A DNA stretch of 64,000 bases from positions 285,966 to 349,965 of the forward strand of contig NZ_CABPSB010000004.1 of NCBI RefSeq assembly GCF_902459655.1, read 5' to 3'. The notes beneath the pieces are model-generated. The model saw only the letters and a program-made list of their open reading frames with translations. It had not been told where the DNA came from and did not search any database. Of the stretch, positions 44,571-53,629 are shown piece by piece. Every line of letters starts with the position of its first letter. Position 1 is the first letter of the stretch. A program made the translations under genes and the position numbers. The DNA is from Pandoraea anhela (GTDB lineage Bacteria > Pseudomonadota > Gammaproteobacteria > Burkholderiales > Burkholderiaceae).

Positions 44571-45341
44571 CTACTTGGCCGACGTATCGACCTGCAGGCT
44601 TGCCAGCCATGCCTCATCGGCACGGCTGAGCATTCCGTTCGCACGCGCGCTCTCGATCAGATCGGGCCGCTTGCGCCAGGTATTGGTCAGCGCCTCGCGA
44701 CGCCGCCACTTTTCAATCTCTGCGTGATGCCCGCCCAACAGCACATCGGGCACGCGTACCCCTTCATATTCTTCGGGCCGCGTGTAATGCGGACAATCGA
44801 GCAACCCGTTGACGAAACTATCCTGCTCCGCCGACTGCTCATCGTTCAACGCACCCGGCAACAACCGGATCAGCGAATCCATGAGTGCCATGGCGGGCAA
44901 CTCTCCGCCCGACAGCACGAAATCGCCGACACTGACCTCTTCGTCCACCACGCGATCGATCAAACGCTGATCGATCGCTTCGTAACGACCACACAGCAGA
45001 ATCAGGCCTTGCTCCTGCTCTCTCAGTTCCACAACCCGGCGGTGCGTCAGCGGCTTGCCCTGCGGCGACATCAGCAATACTCGGCCGCGTGGTACGCCAG
45101 CTTCCGCCTGCGCCGCCTTCGCGGCAGCGATCGCATCATCGAGCGGTTTGGCAAGCATTACCATGCCCGGACCGCCGCCATAAGGGCGATCGTCGATCGT
45201 GCGGTAGTTGTTATGCGTGAAATCACGTGGATTCCAAAACCGCAAACCGTAGCGCGACTGCTTGAGCGCCCGGCTGGTGACGCCCCAGTCGGTCAGTGCC
45301 CGAAACATCTCGGGAAAGAGCGTGACGACGTCAAACTGCAT
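44571..45341 (-). CDS. trmD: tRNA (guanine-37-N1)-methyltransferase
   Basis: Trefoil-knot methyltransferase that modifies G37 in tRNAs, 256 aa. The start [13 protein letters not shown] is the canonical N-terminus, so the ATG at 45341 was taken rather than the in-frame TTG three bases before it. Knot motifs are [18 protein letters not shown] in outline, [15 protein letters not shown] and [19 protein letters not shown]. The SAM-binding GRYEGxDxR and SGGE regions are intact. It is the third gene of rpsP-rimM-trmD-rplS. Confidence 0.97.
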   Translation of the reverse strand: MQFDVVTLFPEMFRALTDWGVTSRALKQSRYGLRFWNPRDFTHNNYRTIDDRPYGGGPGMVMLAKPLDDAIAAAKAAQAEAGVPRGRVLLMSPQGKPLTHRRVVELREQEQGLILLCGRYEAIDQRLIDRVVDEEVSVGDFVLSGGELPAMALMDSLIRLLPGALNDEQSAEQDSFVNGLLDCPHYTRPEEYEGVRVPDVLLGGHHAEIEKWRRREALTNTWRKRPDLIESARANGMLSRADEAWLASLQVDTSAK

Positions 45342-45401
45342 CAAACCGGTTCCGTCCAGAGGTGCCCGAACGCCATCGCGACCGGGCGGTCAATCGGATT
45401 C

Positions 45402-46043
45402 TCAGTAATCGAGACCCCAGTCGGCCACAATACGCCCCGCCTTGACATCGACGGTCTGAATATATTGGCCGACGAACGGAATCAACCGTTCAGCGGTCTT
45501 GGCCGGCTTGTCGTCCTCGGCGGGCACGTCATACGCTACACGCAACACGGTGTGCACGCCGTTGTCGAGCAAACCGACGACCTTACCAAGCCGTTCGTCC
45601 TGCAAATTCGTTACCTGGGCACCGATCAGGTCCACCCAGTAAAACTCGTCCTCACCCGCCGAGGGGAACGCGCTACGCGGCACCCAGACCTGAAGTCCTT
45701 TGAGCGCCTCGGCCGCCGTCCGGTTTTCGCTGCCGCGCAGTTGCGCGACCACGGTCCCGGAATGGGCTCGACTGTAAAGCACATTCGCCTTGGTGAAATC
45801 GGACGCCCCCGGGCGACGGAAATACCAGCAATCTGCGGACAAAAGACTTTCGCCCTCGCCCGTATGCGGCTGCACCTTGATCCAGCCGCGAATCCCGTAG
45901 GCATCGCCGATGTAACCGAGCTCGACGAGATCGTCGGGCACTTCGGCCACCGGGGCGAGCACCTGCTCTGCGCGCATGCCGGAGGCGCGACGCGCTTCAG
46001 CACCGATCTTCAACGGTACCCGCTCACGTGCGGAACGAACCAT
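45402..46043 (-). CDS. rimM: 16S rRNA processing protein RimM
   Basis: Assembly factor that binds ribosomal protein S19 during 30S maturation, 213 aa. The N-terminal RimM beta-barrel starts at PDDLVELGYIGDAYGIRGWIKVQP in outline (the GYIGDAYGIRGW pattern). The C-terminal PRC-barrel includes EDEFYWVDLIGAQV and GLLDNGVHTVLRV. The frame opens to 46106; ATG 46043 was selected as it has a reasonable ribosome site, although an ATG at 45977 nearer to the conserved part cannot be excluded. Confidence 0.94.
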   Translation of the reverse strand: MVRSARERVPLKIGAEARRASGMRAEQVLAPVAEVPDDLVELGYIGDAYGIRGWIKVQPHTGEGESLLSADCWYFRRPGASDFTKANVLYSRAHSGTVVAQLRGSENRTAAEALKGLQVWVPRSAFPSAGEDEFYWVDLIGAQVTNLQDERLGKVVGLLDNGVHTVLRVAYDVPAEDDKPAKTAERLIPFVGQYIQTVDVKAGRIVADWGLDY

Positions 46044-46070
46044 GCCAATCCAACCTTGTGACGAACACAC

Positions 46071-46110
46071 GGCGGTGCCTGCTCTGAATTGCTCCAGAGC
46101 AGGCACCGCC
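46071..46110. repeat. 16-bp perfect inverted repeat between rpsP and rimM
   Basis: GGCGGTGCCTGCTCTG (46071-46086) and CAGAGCAGGCACCGCC (46095-46110) form a perfect 16-bp stem with an 8-base loop in the 128-bp gap between rpsP and rimM. It lacks a U-run in the operon direction, so it is more likely an attenuating or RNA-processing/stabilising hairpin than a full terminator. Confidence 0.75.
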
Positions 46111-46171
46111 GTTTAATTCTCATGCCATCGGCAAACCGACAGCAATGCGTACAGCTCAACTATCTGAAAGC

Positions 46172-46423
46172 TTAGGCAGCAGCCTTGGCGCCTTGCTTGA
46201 TCAGACGAGCCACGGTCGGCGACAGTTGTGCGCCAACGCCTTGCCAGTACGTCAGACGGTCCTGAGCAATGCGCAGACCTTCCGTGCCTTCGGCAGCGAC
46301 CGGGTTGTAGAAGCCAATACGCTCGATGAAGCGGCCATCGCGGCGGTTACGCGAGTCGGTTGCAACGATGTTGTAGAACGGGCGCTTCTTCGCGCCGCCG
46401 CGAGCCAGGCGGATAACGACCAT
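46172..46423 (-). CDS. rpsP: 30S ribosomal protein S16
   Basis: Ribosomal protein of 83 aa needed for 30S assembly. The start [20 protein letters not shown] in outline is the S16 signature, followed by [19 protein letters not shown] and the [13 protein letters not shown] block. The frame opens to 46501, but ATG 46423 has AAGGA 7 bases upstream and is the family start. First gene of the operon with rimM, trmD and rplS; a promoter is visible just upstream. Confidence 0.98.
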   Translation of the reverse strand: MVVIRLARGGAKKRPFYNIVATDSRNRRDGRFIERIGFYNPVAAEGTEGLRIAQDRLTYWQGVGAQLSPTVARLIKQGAKAAA

Positions 46424-46468
46424 ATTAAATCCTTGTGAATCCAGAAGTGTTCGGACAGAAAACGCGTG

Positions 46469-46497
46469 ATTATAGCGCAAAACCCTCGTCAAAACAA
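46469..46497 (-). promoter_or_regulatory. Promoter of the rpsP operon
   Basis: On the minus strand TTGTTT (46492-46497) and a perfect TATAAT (46469-46474) are separated by exactly 17 bp. Transcription would start near 46462, about 40 nt before the rpsP ATG. Confidence 0.65.
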
Positions 46498-46623
46498 ACA
46501 CTTCGCCAAATGGAGATGGATGCCGACCGGCCGCGCCCGAATTGGGCGTCCTGCGCGGCGTCGCCGCGCCCCGGCGAGCACTGGTCTACAATGCACGCAT
46601 CCTTTGCGCGAAGCGAGTCCTGC

Positions 46624-47751
46624 ATGCGACGATTTCCGGACGGATGGCAAGCCTTTCTGGGTGCGATACTCTTCTGCGCCGCTCAATTTGCCACTGCGCG
46701 AGATGCCCTTCCGATAGAACGCCTGGCGCTGCCACCCGGCTTTTATGTCGAAGTGCTGTCCGATCAGGTCCCCGGCGCCCGGGGCATGGTGTTGGGGCCG
46801 CGAGGAACCCTGTTCGTGGGCAGTCGGGCACAGGGTAGCGTCTACGCGATTACCCTCGACCCATCTCGCGCCTATGCGGCCAAAGTCCGCACAGTGGCCT
46901 CGGGATTGAACATGCCGGTGGGCGTCGCAATGCGCAACGGCGCCCTCTACATTTCAGCCGTCTCGCGCATCGTCAAACTCGACGATATCGAAAGCCACCT
47001 GGAGAATCCGGGCAAACCCATCGTTGTTTACGACAAGCTCCCGACCGAAAGCCATCACGGCTGGCGATATATTGCCTTCGGCCCCGATCAGCGTCTGTAT
47101 GTCGGCGTGGGCGCGCCGTGCAACGTCTGCAAGCGTGACGAAAATCGTTACGCAATAATCGGCAGCATGAAACCCGACGGCACGGATTGGCGCGTCATGG
47201 CCCGCGGGGTGCGCAACACGGTAGGTTTCGACTGGCAACCGGGAACCAACGCGCTTTGGTTTACGGACAACGGGCGCGATCTGCTCGGTGACGACGTGCC
47301 CGACGACGAACTCAATCGGCTCACCAGCGCTGGCGAGCATTTCGGCTTTCCGTATTGCCACGCGGGCGACGTTTCAGACCCTGACTTCGGTCGGGAGAGG
47401 GCCTGCCGCGCCTCGACACCTCCGAAGGCGAAGCTTGGCGCACATGTTGCTGCACTCGGCATGCACTTCTATATAGGTAAACAATTTCCCGAGGCGTACC
47501 GCGGCAGCATCTTCATTGCCGAGCATGGATCCTGGAACCGAAGCCGTAAGGTCGGATACCGCGTGATGCGCATCGTGCTCGACCCCAAAGGCAACGTTGC
47601 CAAGCAGGAAGTCTTCGCCCAGGGCTGGCTGGGTGAGGACGAAACCGTCTGGGGACGTCCCGTCGATCTGCTCACGCTACCCGACGGGTCATTGTTGATC
47701 AGCGACGACCACGCGGGTGCCATTTATCGCATCACCTATCGCAAGCCCTAA
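46624..47751 (+). CDS. Periplasmic PQQ-dependent sugar dehydrogenase-like / sorbosone dehydrogenase-like protein
   Basis: Exported six-bladed beta-propeller protein of 375 aa. A signal peptide (residues 1-24, WQAFLGAILFCAAQFATA) precedes PGFYVEVLSDQVPGARGM in outline. The YliI/GDH-B-type motifs are VASGLNMPVGVAMRNGALYIS in outline, TESHHGWRYIAFGPDQRLYVGVGAPCNVC in outline, and AEHGSWNRSRKVGYRVMRI. A CxxC pair lies in GAPCNVCKRDEN. Catalytic activity and the substrate are not proved by these motifs. The frame opens to 46435; the ATG at 46624 gives the signal peptide. Confidence 0.83.
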   Translation: MRRFPDGWQAFLGAILFCAAQFATARDALPIERLALPPGFYVEVLSDQVPGARGMVLGPRGTLFVGSRAQGSVYAITLDPSRAYAAKVRTVASGLNMPVGVAMRNGALYISAVSRIVKLDDIESHLENPGKPIVVYDKLPTESHHGWRYIAFGPDQRLYVGVGAPCNVCKRDENRYAIIGSMKPDGTDWRVMARGVRNTVGFDWQPGTNALWFTDNGRDLLGDDVPDDELNRLTSAGEHFGFPYCHAGDVSDPDFGRERACRASTPPKAKLGAHVAALGMHFYIGKQFPEAYRGSIFIAEHGSWNRSRKVGYRVMRIVLDPKGNVAKQEVFAQGWLGEDETVWGRPVDLLTLPDGSLLISDDHAGAIYRITYRKP

Positions 47752-47952
47752 ATCCATCTGACATCACCTCATGCCGCCCAATGACAGTCGACGATCTTGC
47801 TCCACCGTTTTCCCGGACCGCCGCAAGGAACTGTCGCTTCACATGTCCGGTCAACCTTTCATGGCACTCACGGCACCGTTAGAACCCCTCCCCCGTTCAA
47901 CGCGACATTCCCGCCGTCCCTGCCCTCTCCGACACTTCGCCCAGACAAGATC

Positions 47953-48762
47953 ATGACTCAACGCCGACTCTCGCTCCTGCCGTCTTCCTTCGCCGCCTAC
48001 CTGGCGACACTTCTGGTACCCGCCGCCCTGCTGGCGGGATGCGCCGCGCCTTCGGGCGGTGGTGCCAATCCGTCGTCCGACGCCACCGGCAATGCCGCCG
48101 CAGCAACGGCGCCGGCCGACATTCTCGGCACATGGCAACTGGTGAAATGGGAGGGTGCCAACGACGCGCCAAGCATGCCGGAGGGACGCACGATCAATCT
48201 CACCTTTAACGACAAAGGCGCGTTTTCCGGCACCGGCGGCTGCAATCGCATCTTCGGTCAATACACGATTGGGCCGGGCAAGGGGCAAGTCACCATTCAA
48301 GCACCTGCCGCGACACGTATGGCCTGCCCCGATTCGATGGCGTTCGAATCGCGCTATCTGAAGACACTCCCGAGCGTGACCCGCTTTGAACGCCGGGACA
48401 CACAACTGACGCTGAGCACGCCGAACGGCGAAACGCTGACCTACGCGTCGCAAACACTGCTCAATCGTCCCGTCGCGAACACTGGCAATAGGACAACCGA
48501 AGATCGGGTTCTCGACATCGACTCGCAAATGGCGGATTGCGTGGGTGTGGCGCCGCGGAAATGCCTGCGTGTGCGCGCTGCCGACGACTCCGGTAAATCG
48601 CAGTGGGAGCTGTGGTATGCCCACATCGATGGCTTCGACTGGAAGCCGGGCGTAGAATACCGCGTGAAAATCCATGGCGAGCCCGTCGCCAATCCGCCCG
48701 CCGACGCTTCGAGCATGCGCTGGACGCTCGTCGAAGTCATTCGCGAAACGCCTGCCCGATAA
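47953..48762 (+). CDS. META-domain lipoprotein with DUF4377
   Basis: Lipoprotein of 269 aa. The lipobox LLAGC (cysteine near residue 29) follows a basic leader MTQRR and a hydrophobic core. The first domain (about 55-165) is a META/HslJ-like fold: ILGTWQLVKWEG, INLTFNDKGAFSGTGGCNRIFGQYTI in outline (GxGGCNR is diagnostic). The second (about 185-265) matches DUF4377: DCVGVAPRKCLRVRAADDS, WELWYAHIDGFDWKPGVEYRVKI in outline. HslJ-type proteins relate to novobiocin or heat response in E. coli; the role here is unknown. It is the first of three closely spaced plus-strand genes. Confidence 0.8.
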   Translation: MTQRRLSLLPSSFAAYLATLLVPAALLAGCAAPSGGGANPSSDATGNAAAATAPADILGTWQLVKWEGANDAPSMPEGRTINLTFNDKGAFSGTGGCNRIFGQYTIGPGKGQVTIQAPAATRMACPDSMAFESRYLKTLPSVTRFERRDTQLTLSTPNGETLTYASQTLLNRPVANTGNRTTEDRVLDIDSQMADCVGVAPRKCLRVRAADDSGKSQWELWYAHIDGFDWKPGVEYRVKIHGEPVANPPADASSMRWTLVEVIRETPAR

Positions 48763-48771
48763 CCATGCCAA

Positions 48772-49221
48772 ATGAACGCAGTCGCCTATAAATCCAAGAC
48801 CCTGACCGCCGGACTCGCCATGCTGTTCGGCACACTCGGCCTGCACCGCTTCTATCTGTACGGTGTTCGCGATCGCTTCGGCTGGGCCCATATCGTGGGC
48901 TCGGCATGCGGCGTGGCCGGCTGGGGACTCCTGGTGACCAGCGAACTGCACTCTCTCGCGGGATGGGTCCTCACGATCATCGGCGCCGTCTCGCTGTTTT
49001 CGGCATTCCTTGCGGCCATCGTCTACGGCCTGCGTCCCGATGAGCGGTGGAACGCACAATTCAACGCTGACGTCGCGAACAAGTCGCGCTCGGGCTGGAT
49101 TGCCGTGATCATCGTCAGCGTATCGTTGTTTGTGGGCGCCATGCTGATGATGGTCGGCTTTGCCGTGGCATTCCAGACGTACTTCGAAATCCACGACACG
49201 CCGAACCGCCTGTCGCAGTAA
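48772..49221 (+). CDS. TM2-domain membrane protein
   Basis: Membrane protein of 149 aa. The TM2 signature (a paired helix with a G-x-x-G-x-H-R-F-Y-L motif) is at residues 17-31: LFGTLGLHRFYLYG. Four hydrophobic stretches are visible, the last after the basic loop NKSRSGWIAVIIV. TM2 proteins have no uniform function. The ATG begins ten bases after the previous stop, so cotranscription is likely. Confidence 0.78.
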   Translation: MNAVAYKSKTLTAGLAMLFGTLGLHRFYLYGVRDRFGWAHIVGSACGVAGWGLLVTSELHSLAGWVLTIIGAVSLFSAFLAAIVYGLRPDERWNAQFNADVANKSRSGWIAVIIVSVSLFVGAMLMMVGFAVAFQTYFEIHDTPNRLSQ

Positions 49222-49233
49222 TCCCCGACTGCA

Positions 49234-50166
49234 ATGCTCAACGCTCTTTCTCCCAGCATCCGGCCAACGCTCGGTTTCATCGGCGCAGGGCGCGTGGCCC
49301 GGGCGCTGGCGAGCGCAGCGACCCGCGCGGGATACGAAGTCACCGTCGTTGCAAGCCGGAATATCGACAAAGCGCGACACATCGCCGCGACATTGCCGGA
49401 TTGCGCGGCATGGCATGTCATGCAATCCGACGACATGAACGCCGTCTTCTCGAAAGCGGATCTTGTTTTCCTCACCGTGCCGGACGATGCCATCGCCGCC
49501 TGCGCGGCACACCTGACGCCTCAAAAGGGGCAGGCGCTGGTTCATTGCAGTGGAGCATCCGAGGTCGGGCTTCTTGCCCCCTCGACACGGAACGGCGGGC
49601 AGATCGGCGGCTTTCATCCGCTGTTTCTCTTCGCCGGGCTCGACGACGATGCGACCCGGTTGTCCGGCTGCGCGATCACGATTGAAGCCGAAGCGCCGCT
49701 GAACGAAATCCTTGAGCGTTTCGCCGGCGACATAGGGTGCCGCGCGCTGTCGATACCGCCGGGCGAGCGCATGCGGTATCACGCGGGCGCCAATTACGCC
49801 GCCAGCTTTCTGCTGTGTCTGCTCGACGAGGCAACGCACCTCTGGCAAGCCATCGGCATGAATGAGGCTGACGCCCGTGACGCCATGTGGCCGCTCGTCA
49901 TGGGCACGCTCGACGCGGCTCGAGAACGCGGGCTCTCTGGCGCGCTTGCCGGCCCGGTCTCGCGCGGGGACGCAGGCATCGTCCAGCGTCACACGGCGGC
50001 CCTTGCGGCAATGGGCGGCAACCACGCGACGCTCTATTCGCTGCTGACCTTGCGCGCGATTCATCTGGCGCGCCAGCGCCCCAACGCCGATGTCGCGGCG
50101 CTGGACACCATCGCTCGAACGATCGCTCCCTACGTGCCTCCAGCCACCCCCGAAGGCAACGCATAA
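49234..50166 (+). CDS. NAD(P)-binding oxidoreductase with DUF2520 (pyrroline-5-carboxylate-reductase-like)
   Basis: Protein of 310 aa. An N-terminal Rossmann fold has the dinucleotide loop GFIGAGRVARALASAATRAGYEV in outline (GAGRVA at 17-22). The C-terminal half matches DUF2520 (HPLFLFAGLDDDA, YHAGANYAASFLLCLLDEA in outline). The overall architecture follows F420-type/P5C-reductase-like enzymes, but the substrate is unknown; ketopantoate- and P5C-reductase-like roles are only analogies. It begins 12 bp after the TM2 gene. Confidence 0.82.
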   Translation: MLNALSPSIRPTLGFIGAGRVARALASAATRAGYEVTVVASRNIDKARHIAATLPDCAAWHVMQSDDMNAVFSKADLVFLTVPDDAIAACAAHLTPQKGQALVHCSGASEVGLLAPSTRNGGQIGGFHPLFLFAGLDDDATRLSGCAITIEAEAPLNEILERFAGDIGCRALSIPPGERMRYHAGANYAASFLLCLLDEATHLWQAIGMNEADARDAMWPLVMGTLDAARERGLSGALAGPVSRGDAGIVQRHTAALAAMGGNHATLYSLLTLRAIHLARQRPNADVAALDTIARTIAPYVPPATPEGNA

Positions 50167-50309
50167 GGTCAACCACGACTCGCAACATTTCCAGTACGCT
50201 GCTACCGCCCTTAGCGGCAGGCGGGCAATGTTGCCCAATTCACGACTCGCATCGCTCGAACCACGCGAACCACGCTCACGACCCATCTTTGGTCTCCTTC
50301 GTCGAAATA

Positions 50310-50325
50310 CTGTATAAAAACACAG
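50310..50325 (+). promoter_or_regulatory. LexA box (SOS operator) before the radical SAM gene
   Basis: CTGTATAAAAACACAG is a perfect CTGT-N8-ACAG with AT-rich centre, and its flanks extend the match to TACTGT...ACAGTA. A perfect TATAAT (50326-50331) follows immediately, the same layout as at the dinB LexA box. The radical SAM ATG (50394) is 68 bases further on. There is no other promoter candidate here that I can see, so SOS control of that gene is likely. Confidence 0.8.
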
Positions 50326-50393
50326 TATAATGACAAGCGTTCCCTGTGCCCACACAACGCTCGTGTCGGGCATGGATATTCAGGAGACGAGTC

Positions 50394-51563
50394 ATGGCAT
50401 CTTCATTTGTACCGCCCCCGTCCCGTAAGGGCCGGGGCGCTGTCGCCAATCTCGAATCTCGTTTCTCGGAGTACCGTCGCGAAAGCGACGAGAACCGCCA
50501 TGAATCGGACGCGGCCCAAGAATGCGAGGTCAAATTCGTCACACAGGTCGCACTGGAGAACGCACGAACGATCATCTCCCGGAATACCTCTCCGGACATT
50601 CCGTTCGACCGCTCGATCAACCCCTATCGGGGATGCGAGCATGGTTGTACTTATTGTTTTGCCCGCCCGACGCACGCCTACCTCGGGCTCTCCCCAGGCC
50701 TGGACTTCGAAACCCACCTGTACGCGAAGCACAACGCGGCAGAACGCCTCGACGCAGAATTGCGCAAACGGGGCTACCAACCGGCCCTGCTCGCCCTCGG
50801 CGCCAATACCGATCCCTATCAGCCGATCGAGCGGGAATATCGCATTACGCGGAGCGTGCTCGAAGTGCTGGAGCGCTTCGGGCATCCTGTCGGCATCACC
50901 ACCAAATCCGCCCTTGTCACGCGCGACATCGACATCCTGTCATGCATGGCTCAGCGTGGGCTGGTGCGTGTTTTTATCTCTGTGGGAACGCTCGACGCAG
51001 AAATCGCCCGCAAGATGGAGCCTCGCGCAAACACGCCTCCGAAGCGTATCGAAGCGATACGCAAGCTGACAGACGCCGGCATCCCCACGGGGGTCGTCGT
51101 CGCGCCGATCGTGCCCGCACTCACCGATTTCGATATCGAGCGAGTGCTGACGACGGCAGCGGATGCCGGCGCAACCTACGCCGCCTACGTGATGCTGCGA
51201 TTACCAAGAGAGGTGCACGACATTTTCGTCGACTGGCTGGAGGCGAACTATCCGATGCGAGCCCGTCATGTCATGAGTTTGATCGAGCAGGTTCGCGACG
51301 GAAAACACAATAGCGCAGCGTTCGGCACCCGAATGCGCGGCACCGGCTTGCATGCAGAACTGATCCGGCAGCGATTTCATCTGGCAGCCCGCAAGTTGGG
51401 GCTTAACCAAGCCCGACCGCCCTTGAGAAACGATCAATTCCGCGTGCCGGACGCGGCGCCCGCCGGCAACGGGCCTGCAACGACGCATGGCCGGGCGCAG
51501 CACGACAGGACGACCGGCACTGAGTTCACGGGGAAATTCGATCCGCAGATGCCGCTATTTTGA
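50394..51563 (+). CDS. Radical SAM protein, PA0069/SplB-like
   Basis: Radical S-adenosylmethionine enzyme of 389 aa. The cluster motif CxxxCxxC is C81-C85-C88 in CEHGCTYCFA. Before it, PFDRSINPYRG is typical of the PA0069/Rv2578c family (a SplB-like relative of spore photoproduct lyase). The remainder is a TIM-barrel-like domain (TKSALVTRDIDIL, PIVPALTDFDIE) with a variable C-terminal tail. The ATG at 50394 has AGGAG eight bases upstream. Its LexA box suggests a DNA-damage function, but the reaction is unknown. It is not necessarily a photoproduct lyase. Confidence 0.87.
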   Translation: MASSFVPPPSRKGRGAVANLESRFSEYRRESDENRHESDAAQECEVKFVTQVALENARTIISRNTSPDIPFDRSINPYRGCEHGCTYCFARPTHAYLGLSPGLDFETHLYAKHNAAERLDAELRKRGYQPALLALGANTDPYQPIEREYRITRSVLEVLERFGHPVGITTKSALVTRDIDILSCMAQRGLVRVFISVGTLDAEIARKMEPRANTPPKRIEAIRKLTDAGIPTGVVVAPIVPALTDFDIERVLTTAADAGATYAAYVMLRLPREVHDIFVDWLEANYPMRARHVMSLIEQVRDGKHNSAAFGTRMRGTGLHAELIRQRFHLAARKLGLNQARPPLRNDQFRVPDAAPAGNGPATTHGRAQHDRTTGTEFTGKFDPQMPLF

Positions 51564-51653
51564 GTTGCTGGATCGGGGACCGTCGCCACCGCGCCGAGGC
51601 CTATGAGCCTTCAACGCGCCAGAATGCGCCGCCACGCCGGACGCGCCCGCACA

Positions 51654-52142
51654 TCACTCTTCGACGTGGACGGTCAGCGTTTCCTTGATTTCTTCCATTA
51701 CGACGTAGCTTTTCGACTGCACGGCCCCCGGCAGTTGCAGCAGGATATCGCCCAGCAACTTGCGGTACTCCGACATCTCGCGAATTCGTGCCTTGATCAG
51801 GTAATCGAAGTCGCCGGAAATCAGGTGACACTCCATCACTTCGGGGATCCGCAGCACTTCGCGGCGGAACTGATCGAACATGTTGCCGGATTTGTGATCG
51901 AGCGTGATTTCGACGAACACGAGCAACGCCGCGCCCAGCGCCGCCGGATTTACCCGGGCGAAGTACCCCATGATCACCCCATCGCGCTCCATGCGTTTCA
52001 CACGTTCGATGCAAGGTGTGATCGACAGGCCGACCTGCTCGGACAGGTCTTTCATGGACATGCGCCCGTCCTGCTGGAGCAACGTCAGGATGCGGCGATC
52101 GAGACGATCCAGCGTCCGGACCGATTGCTGCTGCACTCTCAT
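51654..52142 (-). CDS. Lrp/AsnC-family transcriptional regulator
   Basis: Feast/famine regulator of 162 aa. An N-terminal winged helix-turn-helix (residues 13-60, LDRLDRRILTLLQQDGRMSM then LSITPCIERVKRME) is followed by the RAM ligand-binding domain (PEVMECHLISGDFDYLIKARI in outline; the GDxDYLxK segment is diagnostic). It is divergent from dadA with a 104-bp shared control region, the standard position for a regulator of alanine catabolism. Homologous Lrp-type activators of dadA are known (for example DadR), so it likely responds to alanine. Confidence 0.9.
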   Translation of the reverse strand: MRVQQQSVRTLDRLDRRILTLLQQDGRMSMKDLSEQVGLSITPCIERVKRMERDGVIMGYFARVNPAALGAALLVFVEITLDHKSGNMFDQFRREVLRIPEVMECHLISGDFDYLIKARIREMSEYRKLLGDILLQLPGAVQSKSYVVMEEIKETLTVHVEE

Positions 52143-52246
52143 GATTTTTTCCTGAATTCAGCCTATATACATTAACTAAACCTACGAATCCGAGAATAGC
52201 ATGCGAATTATTACTGCATAACCATGGTTTTACAGGAGTCAAGGCA

Positions 52247-53533
52247 ATGAAGGTCATCGTTCTCGGCAGCGGCGTCATCGGCGTTACCAGCGCCTATTAC
52301 CTGGCGAAGGCCGGGCACGACGTCACGGTGCTCGATCGCCAAGCTGGCCCGGCGCTCGAAACCAGCTTCGGCAACGCCGGCCAGATTTCGCCCGGATATG
52401 CGTCGCCGTGGGCTGCCCCGGGGATTCCGACGAAAGCCGTCAAGTGGCTGTTCCAGAAACACGCCCCGCTCGCCATCCGCCCGGACGGCACGCTTACGCA
52501 GCTCAAGTGGCTCTACCAAATGCTGCGTAACTGCACGCCCGAGCGTTACGCGGTCAACAAGGAACGGATGGTGCGGATCGCGGAGTACAGCCGCGATTGT
52601 TTCCGTGAACTGCGTGCGGAGACCGGCATCGCTTACGAAGGCCGCCAGGCGGGTACCCTTCAACTTTTCCGAACGGAAGAGCAACTGGCGAACGCCGCAC
52701 GCGACATCGCAGTGCTCGAGGAGGCCGGCGTGCCGTTCGAACTGCTCGACCGCAACGCTCTTGCCAATGCGGAACCCGCACTGGCCGCCGTTTCGCACAA
52801 GCTGACCGGCGGGCTGCGTCTGCCGAACGACGAAACGGGCGACTGCCAGATGTTCACGACGCGTCTGGCCGCAATGGCCGAAGCGCTCGGCGTGAAATTC
52901 CGCTACGACATGGCGATCGATGGGCTGCACGTCGCCGGCGACAAGATCGAGGGCGTCGTTTGCGCAGGAACGTTGCAGCGTGCAGACGCCTACGTCGTCG
53001 CACTCGGCTCGTACTCCACACCGTTCCTTCGCGGCATCGTTGACATTCCGGTGTATCCGCTCAAGGGCTACTCGATTACCGTACCGATCGTCGACGAATC
53101 GCGCGCGCCGGCCTCGACAATTCTCGACGAGACCTACAAGATCGCCGTGACGCGATTCGAAAACCGTATCCGTGTCGGCGGCATGGCGGAAGTCGTCGGC
53201 TACAACAAGGCGCTGAATCCGGCGCGTCGCGCAACGTTGGAAATGGTCGTCAACGATCTTTACCCGGGCGCGGGCAACACTGCCGAAGCATCGTTCTGGA
53301 CCGGACTGCGCCCGATGACGCCGGACGGTACGCCGATCGTGGGCGCCACTGCCCTGCGCAACCTGTTCCTGAACACAGGGCACGGCACGCTCGGCTGGAC
53401 GATGTCCTGCGGGTCGGGCCAATTGCTCGCCGACCTGATGTCAGGACGCCGGCCTGCGATTCTGGCCGACGACCTGTCCGTGGCGCGCTACAGCGGTGCC
53501 CCCAACGCACAGGGCGAACCGGCCTTCGCCTGA
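52247..53533 (+). CDS. dadA: D-amino-acid dehydrogenase
   Basis: FAD-dependent membrane-associated dehydrogenase of 428 aa that oxidises D-alanine and other D-amino acids to keto acids. The FAD-binding motif GSGVIG is at 7-12 in [18 protein letters not shown]. Other DadA motifs are [17 protein letters not shown], and the C-terminal [16 protein letters not shown] and [20 protein letters not shown] in outline. The start has CAGGAG. It is adjacent to ald, so the cell can use both alanine enantiomers. A terminator follows directly. Confidence 0.96.
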   Translation: MKVIVLGSGVIGVTSAYYLAKAGHDVTVLDRQAGPALETSFGNAGQISPGYASPWAAPGIPTKAVKWLFQKHAPLAIRPDGTLTQLKWLYQMLRNCTPERYAVNKERMVRIAEYSRDCFRELRAETGIAYEGRQAGTLQLFRTEEQLANAARDIAVLEEAGVPFELLDRNALANAEPALAAVSHKLTGGLRLPNDETGDCQMFTTRLAAMAEALGVKFRYDMAIDGLHVAGDKIEGVVCAGTLQRADAYVVALGSYSTPFLRGIVDIPVYPLKGYSITVPIVDESRAPASTILDETYKIAVTRFENRIRVGGMAEVVGYNKALNPARRATLEMVVNDLYPGAGNTAEASFWTGLRPMTPDGTPIVGATALRNLFLNTGHGTLGWTMSCGSGQLLADLMSGRRPAILADDLSVARYSGAPNAQGEPAFA

Positions 53534-53540
53534 TCTTCGA

Positions 53541-53565
53541 AACGGCACCTTCGGGTGCCGTTTTT
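53541..53565 (+). terminator. Terminator of dadA
   Basis: The AACGGCACC-TTCG-GGTGCCGTT stem with a UUCG tetraloop and a TTTTTG tail sits 8 bp after the dadA stop. It may be bypassed or attenuate into ald. Confidence 0.85.
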
Positions 53566-53629
53566 GTTTGGGCCCTCGCTATTGTCGTCATCGCTTTTCG
53601 CTGTGCCATCACAACAAAGGAGACGCATC

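Noticed and set aside
47851-50373. An 840-codon open frame on the minus strand
   Set aside because: It runs antisense through the META lipoprotein, TM2 and DUF2520 genes, which have clear domains, and its translation is Arg/Gly-rich low complexity. It is a shadow of high-GC codon bias.
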